A program made the position numbers and the translations under genes. Source: Anaeramoeba flamelloides (taxonomy: Eukaryota; Metamonada; Anaeramoebidae). Taken from it: a stretch of 64,000 nucleotides of DNA. The stretch lies in assembly GCA_027625915.1 (NCBI GenBank), contig JANTQA010000063.1, positions 6,467,501 to 6,531,500 of the forward strand, written 5' to 3'. The notes below the pieces were generated by a model. It was not told the DNA's origin, ran no database searches, and saw nothing but the letters and a program-made list of their open reading frames with translations. Positions 46,376 through 57,817 of the stretch are shown here, piece after piece; the stretch's first letter is position 1, and each line of letters starts with the position of its first letter.

Positions 46376-46734
46376 CAAAATATATTTAAAATGGACAGAT
46401 TCATCTTCAATTTAAAAACTCAGAAATTTTCAAAATTACCTTAACAGGTATTCTTTATATTCTGAAAAAAAAATAAATCAAAATATTATGAATTATACAA
46501 AAAACTCGGACAATTTAGATATTATTGAATATTTAGACCATTTTCTATGGAATTGCCCATCCAATGAAAATAATCGTAAAATCTAGATATCTGAATTAAA
46601 AAAAATAATATTTCGAATATATTAAAAAATACTAATACAATAATAAAAAAATATATAATGTGCTTATGATTTTTTTTGCAAATAAACTTATTTTTGAGTC
46701 TTTAATAAAATTCCTAAATAAAAATTTAGGAATT

Positions 46735-46922
46735 CGTCAAGTGCCGTAGAGTGCCGTAGAGTGCCTAGCTTTTTTTTAATTCAAACGAATAGAGTAGAAT
46801 CAAAGATTTAACCCAATTGTTTTAAAATATCGAAAACCTAATAGCAGTTTTTCTCAATTTAAGAAATAAATTGAAAATTAAATAAATTTTCGGTTTATTT
46901 CTAAAATTAAAAAAAAACTAAA
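46735..46922. repeat. Modular hairpin array A8, short, in LINE E tail
   Basis: Begins with tandem AGTGCCGTAG units (TCAAGTGCCGTAGAGTGCC), then an H1 hairpin and an AAATAAATTGAAAATT / AAATTTTCGGTTTATTT hairpin, ending AAAAAAAACTAAA. The uninterrupted equivalent is 62888-62908 in LINE F. Confidence 0.8.
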
Positions 46923-47057
46923 AACAAACAAGAGGGGTTAATAACCCCTCCCTTAATTAATAAAAAAAAAAAAAAAAAAAAATGTTTTTATTTTGGGTAA
47001 AAGTCTTTTGAATTTAAAAAAAACATTCAACATAAAGAATAAATAAGGAGAAAAATT

Positions 47058-50052
47058 TTAATCCTTTTTTTTTGATTTCATTGAAAAAGAAATTTTTTCA
47101 AGTATCTGAAATAAAATATCCTTTGTCAGCACAACTCTAATTTTCATTATCCCCAAACATTCTATATCACAGTCATTTGCTAGATGGTTCCAGTGGGGGC
47201 TTTTAAAATATTCATTTGTTGATAAGATTTTGTTCTCAATAGTCACCATATTCCCATCAATATCTTGGGTTAAATTGTTGTGTTTGTCATGAGAAAATAT
47301 CGTGGTAGAGCAGGTTGGGCATTGCAGAATGATATGGTTAATTTGTTTTTGATTAACAGGGAAATTATTTAAAGCCAATTTGATTTGATTTTTTGTAAAG
47401 TGTAAAATTTGGATATCACTTTTTGTTAAAATGGAATTACAAAATAAATTGTCACAAAACCTTTGCTGTTGATCCAATAATAAATTATCATTACAATAGA
47501 AGCATTTATAAATTTTTTTATATTTGTTATGAAAATCATTACACCCGCTACTATTCCTATGGTCGTGGTCGTAGTTGTGGTCGAGGTCGTGGTCATGATT
47601 TTGGTAATGGGTATCATTATTTTTAATTTTACTAAAGTATATTTCTTTCTCTCTCTCTTTTTTTTTTTTTTTTTTTTTTTTTTCTTCATCCTTAGCTTCG
47701 AAAAAACGATCCATATCTTTCCCCTCATCAAAATTTTCAATCTCTTCATTCTTTGTAACGATTGCAAAATTATTTATTTTTGAATTTAATTGGGCGCCAA
47801 TTGAGATATTAAGATTCCTATTTATTATATTTGGAATAATTTTCGTCTGATATTTTTTGTTTGTATGGTTTTGAATATCAACAGTTGGCTTTTGGATATT
47901 TTTTAAAATGTAATTTTCAGGCTTTTTTTTATTTAAAATCACAGAATAAAACCCATGGTCTTTACACGTGGGCAAATTAAGTTTTTTACATTCTGGACAG
48001 ATTAAAGAAATAATTTGTTTTGATTTTGAATAACTGGTATAGTTATACAAAAAGGGCTTATTTCCAAAATTAAATTGTATTGTGACATTTACTCTTTTAA
48101 AGCTGACTGCGGGGTATAAGGCCTTTCCTAACAGGGGTGAATTTTTTAAAGCTATTCCAATTTGTTTCCCATTTAAGGTAAAAGAAATTTTTTTTTTAAT
48201 TCGATCCAGGCAAACGCCGATAGTATCGCCTATGTTATATTGCGGCCCATATTTATTCTCTATAAATTTAATATCATCATTTTTTGGATTATTTTTATTT
48301 TCCCTATTATTACTATTATCATTACCATTACCATTATCATTACCATTATCATTACCATTATCATTATCATTATTATAAAAATATGTGTTGTCTTGTTCTT
48401 CATCACTAATGCCAAGATCAAAATAATTCTTCTTGAAACTATCCGAATAGCAAAATGTTCCGTTCCCGCTATTATAACCCAAAGAATTGTTGATTTTGCC
48501 TAAATCGCCTACCAACATGTTAATGTCGTGGATAAAGCCAATAGAAAGACCTATATCATTATCGTTTTGTGCTTTTAAAATTTTCACTTCAAAATAATAT
48601 TGTGAAAAATGTGATGGTATCTCATTTGTGGTAGGGATCACCATTGCATTTTTCAAATTACTTTCTTTAAATTGCACTTCAAAAAGCTTGGGGTTAATTA
48701 AGGCATCAAGCTTTGACAATTTTTCCATTGGGAACGATTGTGGTAATAATTGGAATTGGTTTAATGGCGTTAATGTTGTAAAATTTTTATTTTCCCCATT
48801 TCCAAGGCCGTTTTGTTCTTGCTTGATCCTCTTGTTTTCTTTTTCAAACATAATTGAATCGGTAATTGTCTTCCGGGTTTTCATATTTAATTGTGTTTCG
48901 TAGGAAACTGATTTTTGGTTCTTTAATAATTGTTGAAGATTCGAAACGCATTCTGTGCAATAATAACTTTTATTGGGCTGGTATTCATGATGGCTTATAA
49001 TGATCTTTTTTGAACAAAAAACATTTGAGCATAAGATTTCATAGGGCAAATATTGTGATGTTTCGGAGCTAATTGTTTTATAAATTTTAATTTTATTTAG
49101 CATTTTTGGTAAATTTAATTTTTTGCACCCCAACGAACAGATATGATTGTCAAAAAATGCCTTAATACCAATTTCTCCCAGATCTGCGGAATTGAACCGT
49201 TTTTTCCGATCCACGGAATGAATAGCTGGATCGGTAAAAACATTGCCCACACCTTGTAGATCAACAATCATCAATTTTTTGCCACTTTCATGGTAAGTGA
49301 AGTGCGGGAATGAATAGATGGTTGTGTATTTATCATATTTTAATTTCATTTCATAATTATTACAATATTTAATATATCTGCCTTCTAAAAATGGTTCTGC
49401 ATTACAAATGAAGATTTCTTGATTATTATTATTCTTGGTAGTAGTAGTAGATGTAGATGTAGTATTAGTATTATTATTATTATTATTATTATTGGTGGTG
49501 GTGGTTTTATTATTTTGACTATTGTTAAAGTTATTTTGATTTAAATTAATATCAAATTTGCAATAGAACCCTTGTAAAAAATCAATTGTTTTAAATGGCT
49601 TTTTCGAATTAAATTTTTTTGCAAACTGCTTTGCAATGAATTGCGCAATTAATTCCTTTTTGCATTTTGCTTCCAAATAATCTGATTGTCGCTTCTTTTT
49701 CATCTTTTCTAAATCCATTTTTTGGTTATCAGTTCTAAATACTTTGGCCACAAACTTATTTTCTTCCTCATCGATCATATGGTGTACCCTTCGAAACGTT
49801 CCTTGATCAAACCATTTTTTGCAAATTGAAAATTTTTTTGTCACTACCTTATAAAATGGTTCACACGTTCCCTCAATTAGACCTTCTAAATTTGTCTTTT
49901 GTGTATCGATAAAATATACTTTGGCCTCTAGGTATTCTGTCCAATTGTCAATCCAATTGCTTTTTGGCACTTTTGAATTGACTCGATTTAATTGATTGCT
50001 TTTTGGTACATTTTTTTTTAATTGGCTGTTATTATTATTATTCTTCTTCTTC

Positions 50053-50091
<39 letters not shown>

Positions 50092-51440
50092 CTGCTGTGA
50101 TTCTTACCCTTTTCAATTTGTTTTTTATGTATTTTTCGTTTTTTTCTTCCAATTAATTCGATTATTTTGAATAAATATTTTATTTTTCTTGTAAAATTTT
50201 CTTCTTTAACTCCAATATATTTAATTGATGATCGAATTGATGGGCTCTGCCTTTTTTCACTTTTTAAATATTTGTTATAACTATTAAATAGATTTACAAA
50301 GATGGAATCCTTTTGAATTTTGGAAAAAATTAAATTATTGAATTGAATTTGTTTTAAAACTAAAGCATAAACCGATTCATTTAAATTTTTTTGAAGCTTT
50401 TTATATTTCAGAGGCTCTTTTTTAGATTTTAATGTAATTTTTTCACTAACATGGATGATAATTCGGTGTTCGCTTTTCCAGTCAAACCTTGAAATGATTT
50501 TTAATGCTTCAACCAAATCTAAATTTGATTTTTTGATTTTTTTTTTCTTATTTCTTTGTTTCTTTTTTTTTTGTTTTGTTAATTTTCTTTTCTTTTGGTT
50601 TTTTCTTTTGTTTTCATTTTTTTTTTTTTTTTCATATTCCTTTAATATTTGTAATTTTGTTTCGTTCATTCCTTTTTGTATCTCACCTTTCTTTTCAATG
50701 ATATTTTGAAATGTAGGTTTTAGTACCAAAGGATCCTTTGAAGAGAACAGTGGTTTACGATCTTCATTATTTGTTGTTTCATCTTGATTTTCATTTTCTT
50801 CTTGATCTTTCTCCTCAATGTAATCATCTTCGTCATCACTATCTTTAGCTTCGTCTTCGTCTTCGTCTTCTTCGTTTTCATCTTTATCTTGGTCTTCGTC
50901 TGATTCTTCGTCTTCACCTTCTTCTTCTCCTTCGTCAGATTCACTTTCATTTAAATTGTTTAAAAGTTTTTGTTTAATTTTTGAGATCCGTTTACCAACT
51001 GATTTAAAGTTATCAGAAAAATGAATAACTTTAAACCTTTCTGAATAATTTACTCCTTTTTTACAATAAAGAAGAAACGCAATTTTTAAAGAATTGGTAT
51101 TGAGTTCGTTTCTTTCATGTGCCCTTTGGAAACAATAAATTAAAGAGCGAATTTCAGAAATACAAGACAAAATCCGATCTGAACTTGAAAAACCAACCAT
51201 AAAACATATTTTGAAGCTTTTTTCATGTAAAAATTTTTGTTTTGGCACACGCGAATTTAGAAACTTTGATTCAGAGAATGTGCTCATCAGGTTATTCAGA
51301 TTTTGAGTTCCAAGAATTGATGGTGAAATGTTCCCATTTGATAGATCGTAGGTTGTAGTTGGTGGAACAAAATCAAGCTTCGACGTTACACCTACTGTTT
51401 TTTTAGTCTCTTTTTTGAGAAAGGTCATTTTTCTTGTCAT
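47058..51440 (-). CDS. vWA / alpha-kinase / SPRY / zinc-ribbon protein
   Basis: A single exon, 1460 residues. Residues about 75-335 resemble the vWA domain of vwkA-type kinases (ICFMVGFSSSD, LVEALKIISRFDWKSE, RIIIHVSEK) with a large acidic/Lys insert. Residues about 530-780 are an atypical alpha-kinase (MHCK/eEF2K class): GTFRRVHHM, FVAKVF, MIVDLQGVG (727-732), TDPAIHS, ADLGEIGIKAFFDNHIC, SLGCKKLNL, so the catalytic and Zn-binding pattern looks complete. A CxxxC...CxxC pair follows. Residues about 925-1135 are a SPRY domain with an Asn/Asp-rich loop. CPECKKL and two CxxC pairs (FYCND; FCDNLFC; QCPTC) lie near the C terminus. Microsatellite-coded Lys, Asn and Thr runs occur. Role inferred: a Ser/Thr kinase recruited through SPRY and vWA; substrate unknown. 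Confidence 0.88.
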
Positions 51441-52299
51441 AATTCAGAAAAAATGATTTTGTTATTTCTGATCTTTTTGTAATTGTTGGTTTCTTCAAAC
51501 CAATCTGTTTTTTAGATTGAAAATAGAGTTCTGAAATGAAAACCTGAAAATTATTTTGTTAATTTTTTTATAGGATTTTGTTCATTGAGTTTAATTTTTG
51601 TCTCAGTTTTTCACATGGTTCGAACCAAAACCAAGTCTTTTAAACCGATTTTTTAAAAAGATTAATCCTATTTCCAATGAAAAAAAAAAGTTTTCTTTAT
51701 TTGATCCTTTTGTGAAAATTTATAAGTCAAAATATTTTTTCAGTTCGAGAAAGTTAGATCTTGGAATAAGTCAGAAAAAAAACTGTAAAAATACCCAAAT
51801 TCTTCAATTTTTTTTGATTTACATCCTGATTGCTTATACGAACTATTAAGTTCTAAAAATTGATCACCCTTTTCGATTAAGGGTAATGTTATTATGCACA
51901 AAGAAATTTTTGAGAAAAAGATAAAATATTTAAGGGAGTAAATACGTTAAAGGAAAATTTTTAATCTTTTTGGTAATTTTGAAGAGGATCAGAAAATAAC
52001 ATTTTTTACTTTGGTTTTAACTCATTGATTTTTATTATTTAAAGAACTTTGTCCATTAGATTTTTTAATTTTTTTTTCAAAGTCTCAATGAAATTGCCAC
52101 AAAAGAATGTTGAGTTGAATTGCTTAAAATAGTGTTTCAAATGTTTAATGACTTATCTTTTCTCCGAATCTCTACATTCTATTGCGACATTTAATTTTTT
52201 CCTTTTTAATTTATTCATCATTTTTACATTTTTTTTTTCATTACAACAAAACGCAATAAGAAAGATTGTTTTATGGGTAACATTCGGGATTGAGACATA
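51441..52299. other. Upstream region of the alpha-kinase gene
   Basis: AT-rich; no motif that I can defend. Confidence 0.35.
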
Positions 52300-52560
52300 A
52301 AGTTTAAAAGGAACAACAGTATTACAATTGGGAGAACCACAAAAGGAAATAAAAATTGAGTTTTAATAGCTAGAAGGATTCCAAAAAATAATAATTATGC
52401 CAAAACATTACTGATTAGGATTTTAAATCCTTGGAGTTGGTGGAATTGGAGAAGTGAATCTGATTATATTTTATCAAATTTTAAACCACAAAATAGTTAT
52501 AATTTTTCTTCTAATTATGAAAATTATCTCCCAAAAAAAGTACACCCCCATTCTAAAAAT
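52300..52560 (+). pseudogene. Coding-like, Trp/Asn-rich relic
   Basis: A plus frame reads IRILNPWSWWNWRSESDYIL then FKPQNSYNFSSNYENY before a stop; a different frame just upstream reads TVLQLGEPQKEIKIEF. The composition is protein-like, but no family is recognised. At least one frame change separates the pieces. Confidence 0.25.
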
Positions 52561-55500
52561 TAGGACACATCTACAATCAAAAATAGGAAAACAAAAACTC
52601 AATTTATTATATTTTTCCAAACCTAATATAAAACTATATTTAAGTTAACATAATATTAATGTTTTTTAAGTAATCATTTTCATCCAAATATAAGAAAACA
52701 ATAAAAAACAAAAAATCAAAACAAGTGTATCTAAAATAAGGAAACGAGCTGAAATGATTGGATTGTATTGGTAGATTTGTTGAAATTTCACCAAAAATTG
52801 TTGATCGATCAAATGATAAGATACCATAGACCAATTGTATGTGGATTTTTCAATTTAAGAAACTCAACAGTAACCATCTATCAACCATCGATTAAAAATT
52901 TTTAGATCTAACAAAACAGATGAAGTAACTGGAAAAAAGAAAATGAAAACAAAAACAAAAAAGACAAAAAATGAACTAGTTTGTTGAATTAAAATTAATT
53001 TCCAATTGGATGTAAATCGTGTTATTATTATTCTTCCAACTGTTTAAACTGTATCCAAATTAATGGAATTGTTTTTATTATAAAAAAAAAAAAAATCGAA
53101 ACAATTTTATCAATATATCTTTCTTTTTTTTTATTAATGAACATTACTAAAATAAAAAATGAATAATTTTTTTAGAAAATTTTTTAGAGAATCTATTATC
53201 ACAGGCCACTATAATAAAATAATCTTTTCTCATCTATCTCAAATTTTCATCGTGTCTTATGATGTAGCTACTCCCTTAAGTAATATACTAACTATTTATA
53301 TCTTTGATCTTGGATATTTTTATTTTCTTCAGACAAAAACTAATTAAAAATACGAAAAAAAGTTACTTAAGATAAAAAAAGAATGAAAATACAGTAATAT
53401 TTTTTTTCTTATACAATTAAAATGATTATTCATGGTATTAAATTCTATTTTTAACCAAAATTAACTCTCTACTATTTCCAAAATTATATAAATTTATATA
53501 TCATTTATCTATCAGAAAAAAAATAAATAAAAACACTTTATATTTGATAAATATAAATTGTTTTCAAATTTAAAAAATACTATTGAAGTCAAAATGTAAA
53601 AAAAAAGAGAGTGGGGTTTTTGTATTGATTAGCTATTCAAAAAAAAGTAAGGGTGCTCTACTAATCAAAATATTTGTACAGTTTGTTCAATAATCCGTTT
53701 TGGGTTTTTAGTTTGTGATTTTGAAAATTGTTTGTTGTTTTTTTTTTTTTAAAGAGTGTTTTTTTGTTTTTAATAGTTTTTTTTGAAATTTTTTTTCAAT
53801 TTCCTTAAAAATTCAGTACAGTAAAACTGTATTTTCCAAACCTAACAGTATTTACAATAGTACTATTTACCAAATCATTGTTCAAAAGATCTTCCAACTT
53901 CAGTTACCCTAATTAAGAACTAACCCAATATAATTTCAACAAACTTGCCACCAAAATCCACAACCACCAGATCTTTGAGTTTGATCAAAAAAAAAACAAA
54001 AACAGTAAATATATGAAACTTTTCCGAAAAACTGTTTTGTATCTCTCTAAATGTGAGCAAAATGATTTCAAAATTTTTCAAGTTTTTTGAAAAATAAAAT
54101 GATCCCCAAAATTTAACTTTATTTTCAATTTTTACCTTTAGCCAATAGTCTTAAAATTATATCTTGTTATTATTGGTAAACTTTTTTTTATTTACCTGGA
54201 ATTTTTTTGTGATATATATTGGGAGAACCAAGAATCCTAGATGAAACAATATTTCGAGAATATAAAAAAAAGTTTATCGGCTGAAATTTTGTTAAATTAA
54301 AATTCTTCAATATAATTGTTCAAATAATTTGAAAATATATTTTGAGTAATAACGAGAGTTAATTAGGTCTCTAAAAATATCAATTCTCATTGACTAATGA
54401 AGATCTTTATGTTTTCATTTAATTAGAATATAAAAATATTTTGATGGATCTTTAAATTAAAATTTTTCATTATATCTTGATGAATCTAAAGTATTATAGT
54501 TCAAACTATCCTTCTTTTTGAAAAATTAACAAGCTCTTGAAAATTTTTAATTTCGATAACAAATAAAAACAAAAAACACTATTCAACAATTTTCAAAACA
54601 ACAATTAAGGACTATTCGAATTTTATTCTCAGTGGGGGTTGAAATAAAATACTAAAAACAGAAAAAAATCTTTAAAAGACAATGAATTGAGAAAAAGATC
54701 AAAATATTGCAATTTTTGGGATTGTTGGAGTTTTTAGATTTTGATGGAAAATCATTTATTGATCCAAAAAACTTTATGAATTTCCTGTAAAAAACAAGAA
54801 TAAACTAAAATGCTATTTTTTTTGAGATTAAGAAAATGCCACTCCACTTACTTTTCAAGTATATTTATACTCTCTCGCTACACTCTAACATGCTTGAAAA
54901 GAAAGTGGAGTGACATTTTCCTAATGAAATTTTTTTCTTCAAAATTCGTTGAGAATAATTTGGATTTGAGCATCCAAAAAAATAAGTAAAAAAAAAAAGT
55001 CAACAGCCAACTTTTTAATTCAAACATAATTCAGAAGTAATTGATAAAGAAAAGTTTTGGGGAATAAATAACAACCCCACAAACTAAATCAATACACTTA
55101 GCTTTTGAATACCCAACCTAACAAAATTAACCCAAAAAAAATTCAACATCAAATAAGCCAATTTAGATACACCAAAGAAGAAAGCAAGGGATTCTTTATT
55201 TTTTCAAGAATTCTATCAAGATTTGTGACGAGAAAATAACAAAGATGTTAAATTCAACATAAAAATGGCTTTGCCCAACTCAAAATTTTTCATAAAAAAC
55301 CTAAATTTTTCATATTAGCAAGATCCCTTAGATCAAGTTTCTTTCAAGTCTATAAATATGTTACTAGGTTGAAAAATAGTGTTCACTAAAGATAAAATTT
55401 GGATAATCCTTAAAAACCAAAAAATTCCAAAACAACAATATAAAGTTGATTAAAAATATTGACTGAAGTCAACACTGATTATTTAACTAACTGTAGCTCA

Positions 55501-56127
55501 AAATTCAATGATTAAAAAATCAAGAATTGAGCTAAAAAATATTTTTTTTAGGGGTTAATCGTAACACACATTACACAGGGGTATCTTCTTACTCAAATAA
55601 TAATTTGTATAACTACTATAAAATATAATAATAGATTTATTTATATTTCATGACCAATTTCTGGATTATTTTACTTCACTTTTGAGAAATGATCTTGGTT
55701 TTTCTTTGAATTGAAACAAAAAATAAAATAAAAATTCATTCTCTTGATGACTTTTATGATTGGATCTTTTCTCATTGAATATTGATTAAAAAATCAGATA
55801 CTTTCTATTCGACAAATATTTAAAATTGGAACTTAACATATCTATGAATGCAATATATTATGTTACTCGATTCAAGAGATTTTATTTTTTTAGTGGTAAT
55901 TATTTTTCCAATTTTATTTTTGAATTTTGTACCAAATTTTTTATTTCACTACAACTTTGATTTTTTTAGCAATTCCAGTAAAATAAACATTTTTAGTCCA
56001 AACTCAAGTATTTGAAAATCATGATTTTTTGTAAAAATAGACAATCAAATCTTGTGTTCCAGTAATTATGGCGAAAAAAAATGTTTTGAAATGGGAAAAA
56101 AAATTTAGACTTTTTATGAGTGCTGAA
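52561..56127. other. Intergenic AT-rich DNA with one small palindrome and a coding-like relic
   Basis: 54832-54921 is a 90-bp palindrome (GAAAATGCCACTCCACTTAC and the near reverse complement), probably a small MITE. 54355-54500 carries a relic of the SLKISFLIDL type. TTAAGGACTA at 54604 is another lone TTAA-type end. No gene. Confidence 0.4.
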
Positions 56128-56905
56128 TAACAAATTAAAAACTAATCAACTTGTAAATTGTGATAGATCTCCAAAAATCAACAACCCAAAAAGAATACAT
56201 TTTTAGAATAAAGCACCTATGAACGGACTCCATTTCCTATAAGAACCAATGTTAATTATAATTTTGAAAACAGCTCTGTCAGTTTTGAAGTGTAACTCTT
56301 TTGGTACTTTTTGAGATCTCCCTAAGATTTTTTTTTCATTTTTTTCCTCAAATGAGTTATTTTTTTCTCGAAAGAATATTACAAGATCCTTACTTGGTCA
56401 AATATAGAGGGGTGACAAAATAACGACAAATCAGATTAAATCGAATTAAATTGATTGCCAACTTCAAGAAAATAATTTTTTTTCTAAAACAAGAAATGAA
56501 TGTATTTGAAAAATTAAAACTTGAAAAGATGGGATTGTTTTTTTCTTATTTGAATTTTTTTAAGGAATTGAAAACTCATATAAATTGATTTTTCCTACTT
56601 GATATTTTTTCCTTTTTTGAGATTGAAATGCGATTTAACTTTTTTTATTAATCGAATTTTTTAGCAATTGAGAATCCTCATAAAATTATTTTTTTGTTTA
56701 TTTGAATTTTTTCAATTTAAAAACTTGGAAATTGTTTTTGTTATTTGAATTATTTTTTCTTGAGGATTCTATGAAATTTTTTTGTTATTTGAATTTGGTA
56801 CACCAAATTAAGGACTTTTTTAAAAAACCCTTTTTTTGAATCTAAGTCACTCGTTGAGTTTGGAGAAAATCCATAGTAAATGACTTGACTTTTTAAGAAT
56901 CGTTT
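56128..56905. repeat. Dispersed repeat R56, copy 2
   Basis: Partner of 18255-18935 (see that entry); same orientation, with an extra AT-rich stretch near its right end. Confidence 0.6.
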
Positions 56906-57817
56906 TAAACAATTTTCACACAATTGAAATCTCTCCTTACAAATTCAAACTTCTCTTTCAAAACCCCAGTTTTCTTTTTTGAATTCTTAATAGGAGATAC
57001 AACCTCATTAGAATCTCAAATTTTTAAGAGGAAAAAAGTTTTCCAAAATATTCTTCTACTTGAAAATTATTTCCGTAAAACCTACAAGTATCAATAACCA
57101 AGGGGTATTTGGGAAACCAAATAAAAAAGGTTTATTTTACACCTTTTCAACAAAAAGGTCATTATTAAAAAAAGTTAATTAAAAATTCGTTATTTTAAAA
57201 TTTTTTTTACTTTTTTCTTCGATTCAAAAACCCCAAGAAAACAATTTAGAGTTGAGATTATTTTTAGTCCATTCTTGTATCACAAAATCCAATTCTTCTT
57301 TCGAATTAACATTTTCAAAATTAAAAAGCCAGTTCATCAATCTTCAAAAAATGACAAAAATTTAAATAAGAATTCTTTTTGGGTGGTACGATAAGGATTC
57401 TTGAAAACACCATTAGTTTGGGGAATGAAAAAACAAAATCTCTAAATAAAGATAACAAAGAAAAAAAAAAACTAAATAATTCTTGCTTTTAATGGTTTCT
57501 GTGAAACATTTTCCAATTAGAAAATAGATTTAAAAATTTACCTTTAAAAAAATATGATCAAAATTTGCTTTGATAAAATACTTTTCTAAAAAAAGCTTTT
57601 TTGAAACACAATCTTGTCTAACAAAAATATAAGATTATCCCCTTCAAGGATCTCCTGATTCTTGGTTGACACTTTGACGATTTTACAGATTTTGATCATT
57701 TTTCTAATTATTAACGTTTAAAATAACCTTTCTTGTTTTGTTTTTTGATTTTTTTTAAATTTTTTTTTGTTATTTTTTTTTTTTTCTTTTTGACTTACTG
57801 TTGGTTAATTTCGTTCA
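56906..57817. other. Upstream region of SIN3
   Basis: AT-rich with a long T-rich tract just before the start codon (57730-57790). No other gene. Confidence 0.4.

Larger units (their letters stand above)
46219..46981 (+). mobile_element. LINE remnant E (3' end) with two hairpin arrays inserted
   Basis: 46380-46735 encodes NRYSLYSEKK, then LDHFLWNCPSNENNRKI, parallel to FDHFLWDCPAYKINRKI of copy A. Arrays A7 (46219-46375) and A8 (46735-46922) interrupt or flank it. The tail after A8 holds a GC stem-loop (46932-46950) and a poly-A of about 20 bp ending at 46981. The 3' end lies 77 bp from the stop of the alpha-kinase gene. Confidence 0.75.

Noticed and set aside
51610-51640. T-arm-like GGTTCGAACC sequence
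   Set aside because: No acceptor, D or anticodon arms nearby.
52430-52480. Frame with GVGGIGEV, resembling a nucleotide-binding loop of ThiF/E1 proteins
   Set aside because: The following residues do not fit the family, and another frame across the same bases is longer and more protein-like.
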